The position numbers and the translations under genes were made by a program. 32,268 nt of DNA from a virus. Each line of letters opens with the position of its first letter. The stretch's first letter is position 1. The stretch is taken from the IMG/VR virus record IMGVR_UViG_3300012954_000040, positions 1-32,268 of that record; one strand, given 5' to 3'. The notes under the pieces were generated by a model. That model saw only the letters and a program-made list of their open reading frames with translations. It was not told where the DNA came from and did no database searches. Shown in pieces: positions 25,501 to 32,268 of the stretch.

Positions 25501-28500
25501 TTATAGGAGAACGGTTCAAAATCATAGAAAGTAAGAGTCTTCGCTACATCTCTACCATACATCAAAATGATGTTGACATCTTGGGTCGCTCTATTACCAG
25601 CACTATTTCTAGAGAACTGGAGTGGTTTTGTGAATGTAATGTTTGGACCAACGATAGTGTAGGAATCAGTATCTCTCTGTAGAACACCATCAATAAAGAC
25701 CAAAGCATACTTTGGATCGTCGATTTTTCTTACAGATTTAGTTACTTCATCCTGAATCAGATATGGTCCACCAAATCTATATTCATACAAATCACTATTG
25801 ATGTTGAAACGTTCGTAACTACCAATACTATAGATAAAGCACTTCTCGTAGTTCTTTAGAATTTCAGGAATCTCTTCAGGTGGTCCATAAAGATCATCGT
25901 TATCAATAGGTGGTTTTGTAAAACGGATGATGTCTGCTACAGTATCATCTTCATCTCTAATGATAGAGTAGGCATTACCGAATGGTTCGGTCTCTGTAGT
26001 TCTAGCTTTCTGAACAACACCGTTTAGAGTGACGATTAGATTTTCGTATGGATCTGTCTTTACAATAGATCCATCTTCCCAATATAGAGGGAAATCAGAC
26101 TGGACACCATCAAACTGGTCAGCAATAGACTTGACTTTCCTGAAGTACCTGTCATTAAGAGAAGACTTCTTGAATTTGATTGCTCTACCGTAGAACTTAA
26201 CAGAATCTGTCTGTTGACCTTCAGTAATCCTTTCACCTAGTGGTGGTTGAGCAAATGTAATTGTGTTTCCACTAATAGTAAATGCTGTGCCTGGTTCTTG
26301 GAAGATACCATCTAGAGTACAGATTAGTTGCTCATTCTTAGTAAGTTGTAGTGCTAGACCACTCTTCTTATCAATCAACGTAAATACAGTGTTGCCAACT
26401 AGGTTACCAGTAGATGGATCAAACTTACCATCAAAGGCAGGAGATAGACTTACGTTATATGTTACAGTTTCAGTAGCATCAAAAGTATCAATAGAGATAG
26501 AACCACGTCCTTCTTCTACTTTAAGATCTTCTAGTTTCTGTTGAATAACAGTAACAACTCTCTTCGATGTGATAGAAGAAATTTGTACAGGTGGCAGTTC
26601 AACTGTACTGATGTAATTAATAGATGGTTGAGAGACAGGCATTGGTGATGCGCCATCACTCTCGATGATCATCTCACCGAACAACTGGAAACCAGCAGGG
26701 TGTGTGGTTCTCTTAATTAGATCACGCCACTCATTAATAGAAGTCTTCGATCTAACTACGTAGGAATAGTCCTGATAGAAGTAAGAGTCTTGTAGACGCT
26801 GGTTAGCATTACTGAGTTTACCTCTATCAGAAGAGAAGAATCCAAAATTGTCTACATACGACCTAATGTCTGGTTGGAAGTCTGTACAATACTGTGTGTA
26901 CAGTGTAGCGTTTCTATTGCCAAGATCTGATTTGATCTGAGCACCACTATCGAAAACCCCAGTGATACCAACGACTTTCAGCAGGTTACTTCCTTCTCTG
27001 TAACCATTATTAGCAACAATAGCAGTAGCACCTGTAGAAACCTGAACAATCTTCTCACCAAAGAAGAATGGTCCATTAATGTTTCTAAGTACGAATGTAG
27101 TAGGAGATTTGTAATATCCTAATTGAGATTCGTCGTTGTTAAATCCACGACCAGGATTGTTGATCCTAATATTTTGTGGAACACCGATGTTTGTAGACTC
27201 TAGATAGACCTTGACATCAGATTCGATAATTTTTGCTGTGGGTTTGTATGTAAACCCTCTACCTTCTTTCAGTACAGCAACTTCAGTGAGTTCTCCACCA
27301 TTTTGCTTACAAACATACTCATACCTCTCACCATCAGTGTTTGTCAAGATGATGATTGGTTTTGAATAGTTCTCGCCTTGACCAATAATATTGAATCCAG
27401 TAACCACCTGTCTAACTGGATCCCAGATAGGATCTACAGATGCTTCATTTACTGAGGAAGGAACTACACCAGTTACAATTGGGATGTTGTTGTATCCTTG
27501 TCCTGTATTAACAACACGGACAGAATGAATATTACCAACAGCAAGTGTAGAACTAGTAATATAAGAAATTGTACCACTACCATCATATGCTGGTGTTTCG
27601 TTTAGTTGATATACGAATTTTGTATCGGTGTTGTATATAACATCCTTTGTCCCTGTTAAAGGATCATCGATTATCCTTAAATAAGAACCACCAGTATCAA
27701 CATCTGGAGATACCTTAATGAAGTAGAAGTAGTTTTGGAAATTAATACTTCGTCTTTCTTGGTATGTGTTTGTGTAGATAGCAGGACCAAATCCTAACTT
27801 AATACAAACAAAAGCACCAGCATTACCAGGAGCAATGCCAGAAGTCTCTTTTTCTTCAGTAAAGATATTGTAGTTAGCACTAGAAGAGAAATCTAGGAAT
27901 GTGTCTGCCATGGAGAAATGACTGACATCAAACTTATACTTGTAATACTTCTGAATATCTAGAACTGGGTTGATATTGAAGTTGGTGTTGTCTGTGGAAA
28001 ACTCTAGTTTGAATGCTTCCTCATCTACTGTTCTGAATAGAACTAGTTTCTGTGGGATACTACTATCGAAGAAAGAAGAACTATTAGATAGAACTTGAGG
28101 TTGATTAGAGTTATAATCATACGACACATCAATAACTTGTGTAGTAGGATCGTAATCGATCAAGAATGGTTTTGCTATATCAGCACCAAAAGGTCTGAAT
28201 CCATCATCGAATCTGTAGAAAGCATCTTTTAGTGATACAGCAGCGTTATGATAATGGTTAGTTGGTGTTGTACCTTGCTGACCTCTCTCAACAGTAACTT
28301 CGTCGTTAAGTGGGTCAACTGCTTTAACTTTCAGAATTTCTTGACCAATTTTCAAGAAATCTTCTTGAGATACGTTATTAACGTTAGTTAGTTTGAGAAC
28401 AGTGTTATTGTAAGCAAAACCTACGTGGTCAACTTCCAATACTAGTCTTTGTGGTGAGGTTTCAGTAACACCTCTGTTCAGGTCAGCATCAGCAACAGTT

Positions 28501-31500
28501 AGGATGTCACCTTTCTTGTATCCTTCACCTTTGGTAGTGATTAGAATTGATGCTACACCACCAGAACCCAAACCTTGTGGATTGGATACATCAATGGTTG
28601 CTCTAGCATTACCAGAGTCTCCTGGTCTACCAATATTGTTTCTTGACAGCGAAGAATCACGGAAAATTAGTTCAACATCATAATAGATGTCGCTAGCATA
28701 TCCAAAACCACTGTTGAGTACATCAGCACTACCAATACCCTTGTCTACAATGGTAGAATTGTGCTGTGGTTGTAAAGCAGTAGCAGTTTGATATAGACGC
28801 TTTCTTACAAAGTAAGTTGTCTCTGTAAAGTTGTCGTCTGGAAGGAGATCTACAGTTACCTTATCACCTTTACCTAGATTATGGTTTTCATCTGTAGTAA
28901 CAATAGCAATATTGTCATTGATGACAAAAGGTGTTAGTCCTGTGCTCAATGATGATACAGATACAATCTCAACACGGTTGGTATCACTGAGACTAGAACT
29001 TCTTAGGTAATAATCGGAGGTTACAAAGAAATTATCAAGACTAGTAACTCTAATCTTGACAGAGTTCTGTCTTCTAGTAGTTTCTAGGATAATTCCTGTT
29101 GCCTGGTCCTCATTATCATCGTTGGTCAACCTCATCGTAGCACCAGCGGTGAAGTTGGCGTCACTGTCCAAAACCAAGGTCACGACTAGGGTTTCGGAGT
29201 CGATAGTGGCGTCTAGATTGTATGTGCCGTTTACATTTCTAAGAACGAGTTCATTATCATTAAATACGTCACCAATCAAGTCTCCAGTAGCAAAGACTGT
29301 GCCATCAGGACCTGTTTGGGTGATCGTGTCACCTTCAAACAAGTAAGCATTTTCTTGTATTTTAATTTGTGCTGCCTTAGTCTGGGTCGATTCAATAGAG
29401 GTTACAGTTTTACCAGTAACTTGGTCTACGACAACAACACCATCTTTACCGTTGGTTGCTGTATTGTCAATGAATACATTGTTACCAGGAGAGAAGTTTC
29501 TTGTAGAAGATTCGACATATCCAGAAGTAATATTACCAGACTTGACATCTAGTAGAGAACCAGAGAACCCAGATCCATTTCTTTCGGACAAGGATGTTCT
29601 GTATGCTTGGAGACCTACTGGAATATCGTCTTGTGAGATATTAGAGTTGTAGTTGGAGTCTACAGGCAATGAGTAGAAGTTAACACCAAGAATATATGGG
29701 AACTGTGGAACTTCATTAGCATCTACTGTAACAAAGTAAGCATAGGTGCCATCTGGATATTCTGGAGTTATACAGAATCTACCGTTGTTCTGATCTAGTT
29801 CTGTCTTACCAGAATCTACACTAGGAACCCAACGATAGTCATCAACAAACGATCCAAGAGGATATTTGCCAGTATCAGGACCATCAGGTCTAGATCCGTT
29901 AAGAACATAACCAGAAGCAAGTTTTGAGATACCACTTCCCGAATTGTATGGGTCGGTGTAACCTAGAGGACCATAGATTGGGTTGCCATCATAGGCATAA
30001 CCAATAATGGGTGAGTGTACAGAACCATTCAGTAGGTTGGTATTGTAACTAGCGTTATTCAGGTATGCTGCTGATCTAGCATCAACTGGGTTTGCAACAT
30101 AAGCATAACCGTAATCCTTCAGTGGATCAAAGTTACTGAAAACTGTTCCATTGCTGCTATCAAGGTTATTTTTGAGTTGCTGGTATCTATTAAATACCCA
30201 ACGCTTGATTTTAGCGTCAGCAGCAGCATTCTTACCAACTGCTTCGACTGTAACATCAGTAAATCCTCTAGTATAGAATCTACCAACAGAAATTTTCTTT
30301 ACTTCACTAATACTACCATCAGAATCGAGAATTGCTTCAAACTCAGCAAAGTTTCCCTTACCAAGGGTATCTACAATACGAATGATAGGTGGAGAAGAGT
30401 AATATCTACCAGCATTGATGATATTCATGCTAGTGATAGCACCAGCAGTAATAACAGGTTCTAGTACAGCATTCTCACCAGATGTAATCCTGATAGCAGG
30501 ATCTTCATCAAAGTTTTCTGTAGTAAGAATCTCGATATCACCTACAACACTACCATTGAGTGTACATCTTGCTTTATTAGGAAGTTCGTTAACAAGAACG
30601 AAAGGTGGGTTTACATAAGAGAAACCTCTAGAGGTAATCTTGACAGATTCAATAGCACCTTTCCTGACAAACTCATCTGATTTGTAACCTAGGGCAGGAA
30701 CACCATTGATAAAGATACCAACATCTCTACTAGGAGTTGTATAAACCTCTGTAGTAGTGATGGGTTGCTTACGAATTAGTTTCAGGTGCTTCTGATCTAG
30801 TAGACTGACGCTATACTCTGTATCTACAAGAATATTCTTGCTAGGATAGGAAGATGAACAAATATAGTAGTATTGATCGTCTTCAAAGACTGCTCCGACA
30901 TCAGCAACAAAGTTTTGCTGTGTTCCTTTGATTCTACTGACGTTATTAGTGGGATCTTCGTTGATTCTCCATCTAACTCTATTATTGATACTATCGAAGA
31001 CAATAGGATCGATAGTTTCAAAACCAGCATCACCAACTTGTACCAAATCACCACTAGCTGAATATGGAGCAGTATATGAAGGCAGCATGTTATACAGCAT
31101 ACCTAGCGTAATGAATTTTACGCCATTGGTATTGACTGTAGAATAGCGATATACAGTTTTACCAACGTTATGGTTTCTGATTGGACCAATACGTTGATCA
31201 ATGATAAACTGATTGACAGTTTTATCCTTGTAAGTAATAATTTCGTCACCAACTAGGATCTTACCCGTCCTAGGGAATCCCATGGTGGACTTTACAGTAA
31301 TCGTGTCGTTTGTAGTAGATCCAGAAGGTAGAAGTACAGTTGTGCTAGTTCTTCCAGATACTTGGAACCTACCATTTACAGTAGATGGTTCTAGAATGAC
31401 CTCATACAGGTCTTCTTGTCCATCACTACCAATAGAAATTACATTATCAACAATTGCTTGAGCAAACTCGATTCCCTGGTCGTAACCATCGATCTCTTGG

Positions 31501-32268
31501 GTTACACGCTGACCAATTAGACTAAAGATGTCACCACTAGTGACTTTTACCTTTAGAGAATAGTTCTTAGTCCAATCAGAAACCGATGACTTAAGTGTAA
31601 AGTCTTTTGGATTGATGACTTCAGGTACATCCTGAGGATCATCAGTAATAATAGCATTGAACAGGAACTTGATTGACTTATCAGTACCCTTCGCCTTGTA
31701 GAACGAAGTAATGTTCTTAATTAGTGATCTCTTGTCAACATCCTCTTTGAGATATGCCTCTGGAAACTCTGCCAGGTAGGTCTTCTCAAACTCTTTGACT
31801 AGAGCATATAAGAATAAGTTACTAATATTTCGTACAACATCACCCTGATAATGAGGGGCAGATGAAGTTGTAACAAATGTTGATTTGTTGTATAGATCTC
31901 CTAGAGTGGTGTTACCACTTACACCTCTAGAGACTTCCGAGAATACATTACCACTTCTAGATTGATAAAATAGGATTTCATCACCAATCTGAACATATCC
32001 ATCTTTTTCGGGGAAAGATCCACCATCATCTACGGTGAACGTATTTACATCCGCAGTAATAGATGATGTTAGTTTGGATTGCTGTTGTAGTAGGTTCTTC
32101 TCATAGTAATTGATATCCCTATACTTCTCAAAGTTAGAGATGATGTCAAGTGGTTGACCAGCAGCCTCTTGCTGCTCGTAGTATTTTTCTACGAACTTCG
32201 AGAAATTTTCGTACTCGTACTGGATAAACCCTGGGAGTTGGGACTCGATCAGGGACGATAACCTTCTC
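22587..32268 (-). CDS. Giant baseplate protein in the gp7 position, N-terminus beyond the window (at least 3226 aa)
   Basis: The frame is open from the right edge to TAA 22589-22587. The first in-frame ATG (31283) is internal: about 328 codons upstream are open and encode family-like sequence, including SSLIESQLPGFIQYEYENFS and FYKAKGTDKSIKFLFNAI. That opening looks like an N-terminus, so perhaps only a few residues are missing. Further along are several copies of a GFPxxGxILIGDEIIxY module; GxGY motifs (for example ILTDGGSGYTQPPRVVV); and a YHYH-like domain (about bases 29660-30010) with GYAYDGNPIYGPLGY, LDQNNGRFCITPEYPDGTYA and FPYILG. The C-terminus is a truncated IGDEI-type copy. Lying immediately before gp8, it takes the place of T4 gene 7 (baseplate wedge, 1032 aa), but sequence homology to gp7 was not shown. 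It is surely structural; the gp7 assignment is positional. Confidence 0.92.
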   Translation of the reverse strand, partial: RRLSSLIESQLPGFIQYEYENFSKFVEKYYEQQEAAGQPLDIISNFEKYRDINYYEKNLLQQQSKLTSSITADVNTFTVDDGGSFPEKDGYVQIGDEILFYQSRSGNVFSEVSRGVSGNTTLGDLYNKSTFVTTSSAPHYQGDVVRNISNLFLYALVKEFEKTYLAEFPEAYLKEDVDKRSLIKNITSFYKAKGTDKSIKFLFNAIITDDPQDVPEVINPKDFTLKSSVSDWTKNYSLKVKVTSGDIFSLIGQRVTQEIDGYDQGIEFAQAIVDNVISIGSDGQEDLYEVILEPSTVNGRFQVSGRTSTTVLLPSGSTTNDTITVKSTMGFPRTGKILVGDEIITYKDKTVNQFIIDQRIGPIRNHNVGKTVYRYSTVNTNGVKFITLGMLYNMLPSYTAPYSASGDLVQVGDAGFETIDPIVFDSINNRVRWRINEDPTNNVSRIKGTQQNFVADVGAVFEDDQYYYICSSSYPSKNILVDTEYSVSLLDQKHLKLIRKQPITTTEVYTTPSRDVGIFINGVPALGYKSDEFVRKGAIESVKITSRGFSYVNPPFVLVNELPNKARCTLNGSVVGDIEILTTENFDEDPAIRITSGENAVLEPVITAGAITSMNIINAGRYYSSPPIIRIVDTLGKGNFAEFEAILDSDGSISEVKKISVGRFYTRGFTDVTVEAVGKNAAADAKIKRWVFNRYQQLKNNLDSSNGTVFSNFDPLKDYGYAYVANPVDARSAAYLNNASYNTNLLNGSVHSPIIGYAYDGNPIYGPLGYTDPYNSGSGISKLASGYVLNGSRPDGPDTGKYPLGSFVDDYRWVPSVDSGKTELDQNNGRFCITPEYPDGTYAYFVTVDANEVPQFPYILGVNFYSLPVDSNYNSNISQDDIPVGLQAYRTSLSERNGSGFSGSLLDVKSGNITSGYVESSTRNFSPGNNVFIDNTATNGKDGVVVVDQVTGKTVTSIESTQTKAAQIKIQENAYLFEGDTITQTGPDGTVFATGDLIGDVFNDNELVLRNVNGTYNLDATIDSETLVVTLVLDSDANFTAGATMRLTNDDNEDQATGIILETTRRQNSVKIRVTSLDNFFVTSDYYLRSSSLSDTNRVEIVSVSSLSTGLTPFVINDNIAIVTTDENHNLGKGDKVTVDLLPDDNFTETTYFVRKRLYQTATALQPQHNSTIVDKGIGSADVLNSGFGYASDIYYDVELIFRDSSLSRNNIGRPGDSGNARATIDVSNPQGLGSGGVASILITTKGEGYKKGDILTVADADLNRGVTETSPQRLVLEVDHVGFAYNNTVLKLTNVNNVSQEDFLKIGQEILKVKAVDPLNDEVTVERGQQGTTPTNHYHNAAVSLKDAFYRFDDGFRPFGADIAKPFLIDYDPTTQVIDVSYDYNSNQPQVLSNSSSFFDSSIPQKLVLFRTVDEEAFKLEFSTDNTNFNINPVLDIQKYYKYKFDVSHFSMADTFLDFSSSANYNIFTEEKETSGIAPGNAGAFVCIKLGFGPAIYTNTYQERRSINFQNYFYFIKVSPDVDTGGSYLRIIDDPLTGTKDVIYNTDTKFVYQLNETPAYDGSGTISYITSSTLAVGNIHSVRVVNTGQGYNNIPIVTGVVPSSVNEASVDPIWDPVRQVVTGFNIIGQGENYSKPIIILTNTDGERYEYVCKQNGGELTEVAVLKEGRGFTYKPTAKIIESDVKVYLESTNIGVPQNIRINNPGRGFNNDESQLGYYKSPTTFVLRNINGPFFFGEKIVQVSTGATAIVANNGYREGSNLLKVVGITGVFDSGAQIKSDLGNRNATLYTQYCTDFQPDIRSYVDNFGFFSSDRGKLSNANQRLQDSYFYQDYSYVVRSKTSINEWRDLIKRTTHPAGFQLFGEMIIESDGASPMPVSQPSINYISTVELPPVQISSITSKRVVTVIQQKLEDLKVEEGRGSISIDTFDATETVTYNVSLSPAFDGKFDPSTGNLVGNTVFTLIDKKSGLALQLTKNEQLICTLDGIFQEPGTAFTISGNTITFAQPPLGERITEGQQTDSVKFYGRAIKFKKSSLNDRYFRKVKSIADQFDGVQSDFPLYWEDGSIVKTDPYENLIVTLNGVVQKARTTETEPFGNAYSIIRDEDDTVADIIRFTKPPIDNDDLYGPPEEIPEILKNYEKCFIYSIGSYERFNINSDLYEYRFGGPYLIQDEVTKSVRKIDDPKYALVFIDGVLQRDTDSYTIVGPNITFTKPLQFSRNSAGNRATQDVNIILMYGRDVAKTLTFYDFEPFSYNNTIYLTLEGTGITETVVTELYEYSGVNFHIKQGDTILGKVQNVSQESADKVILTLQNTTNVTVDENTVIAICPENAGFSSYDINGSYTVKAEYKVDDEGERVLEKNVPSWLYGVEGGNKAWNNKNSMFANLLPGDKILIDGESEYREIIRTPDQVYTKSYVDDYYIQNEHYAKVQATNYEGDTEGEGLSVTANVNQFGAITTLNVADIQFNQRDLTLFFDEGILLQPTAYEYFTTPEVHFIPVDGNGGGAKAEVIAYGGQILDVILTDGGSGYTQPPRVVVARRYKRIKEQTRKIDTLTELRIQTDIDSVFTMLGNTEIRIEGGPFSPQGITSIISLGGFIADVNSDRQITSGINTLAGEENKVLMTNEQFPTEARVQSPAIVAPEMELDVAQQITQITGGVVGFEALATLETITTEEVNKIIQIKANKAFLPKGIPTAGGLGTFVDAPVSQNSTIIYAANTQGFPDTPSRILIAGEYIYYRRKEQYRFLDVVRAFQGSIAAPHAPGELILSQPEFTTLVSGGVNVILSEGSVAQSSTTEIEKTAQIQVISDVIDAFTDTNEIKQLFDIEDVVDMVGVVHQQITIIPPTSNNIVTNVHSTLSKVSFVNAGLQEAAGLVTSNVASVTEVDVQLTQEQQLSLDTAAVISTVTIGSVAATVASTSQVITSSYEKTIVTNEVQFDVLNTVTGVSTQIVENPQTRIDTLSSNIVTFTNLDVTRVAVKEFESVPSPFVMHHRSTKVVNSIQDIDTISSRVTLVLGGLFNSLSGGTEIDYRSAIVDYIIEEYVLETFINQRNGNVVTLAAPYNEVILRNGGSFLVENRDQGQPLGFEDYSLGNAGLTLGSFQDNALIDTGVSSGMTLQDVHSIYPTMTIRDFDFRHDSALLGNGSRFNMGIPSIQHPVTISNFTGTVSGSLAVQNTTYFADSGHVLTEDGSVISYTSKTATTLEGCTVIRGTDLISVNDEIIPFSIV
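29660..30010 (-). other. YHYH-like domain inside the gp7-position protein
   Basis: Read on the minus strand this segment encodes IIGYAYDGNPIYGPLGY, then a linker, then LDQNNGRFCITPEYPDGTYA, YFVTVDA and FPYILGVNFY. The DGxPIYGP, LDxxNGRF and FPYIxG motifs in this order match the YHYH domain family. The eponymous YHYH tetrad is replaced here by YAYF. The family's biochemical role is unclear to me. Confidence 0.65.

Noticed and set aside
31281-31283. ATG as the start of the gp7-position gene
   Set aside because: It falls inside an IGDEI-type module, with about 328 open codons of family-like sequence upstream, so it is an internal Met.
1-32268. Auxiliary metabolic genes, tRNAs, integrase or mobile elements
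   Set aside because: All seven minus-strand genes are structural in character and the gaps total under 200 bases; no RNA gene fold or terminal inverted repeats of an insertion sequence were seen.

Overview
The window appears to be the tail/baseplate part of the late structural region of a T4-like marine myovirus, most likely a cyanophage of Synechococcus or Prochlorococcus. The firmest anchor is a clear gp8 baseplate wedge gene: its ends and several internal motifs match T4 gp8. On either side lie very large, beta-rich, repeat-bearing virion proteins of the kind I recognise from cyanophage genomes (DUF4815 family, GxGY repeats, TFTC repeats, cupredoxin-like domains in a fibre protein). GC of about 37-43% in most lines I counted fits a marine Synechococcus phage better than a very AT-rich pelagiphage, but this does not settle the host. 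I see no tRNA, integrase, transposon, CRISPR array or host metabolic gene.

Every supportable gene is on the minus strand, so transcription runs from high to low coordinates. In that order: (1) a gp7-position baseplate protein of at least 3226 aa that runs off the right edge (32268 to 22587); (2) gp8, 625 aa; (3) a 2690-aa DUF4815 structural protein; (4) a 66-aa small protein; (5) a 1618-aa fibre-like protein in the gp9/gp10 position; (6) a 171-aa protein resembling a fibre tip domain; (7) a protein of at least 2305 aa with beta-helix and tandem-repeat regions that runs off the left edge. Coding density is nearly complete. The only gaps are 48, 7, 59 and 45 bases, and genes 3/4 and 4/5 overlap. 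No stretch over 300 bases lacks a gene.

All three gaps of 45 bases or more carry a T4-type late promoter box: TATAAATA twice before gp8, CTAAATA before the DUF4815 gene, and CTAAATA before the left-edge gene. A CATAAATA inside the 66-aa gene may serve the 1618-aa gene. The box before the DUF4815 gene lies in one arm of a 17-bp inverted repeat whose other arm holds that gene's Shine-Dalgarno sequence. This suggests that read-through mRNA would be translationally closed while locally started mRNA would be open.

Together the genes probably build the baseplate wedge and its peripheral fibres. gp7-like and gp8 form the wedge core, and the DUF4815, gp9/10-like, 171-aa and left-edge proteins form outer host-contacting layers. 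Repeat modules shared between these proteins (GxGY, IGDEI-type, TFTC, cupredoxin-like) suggest growth by duplication and shuffling of small beta domains.
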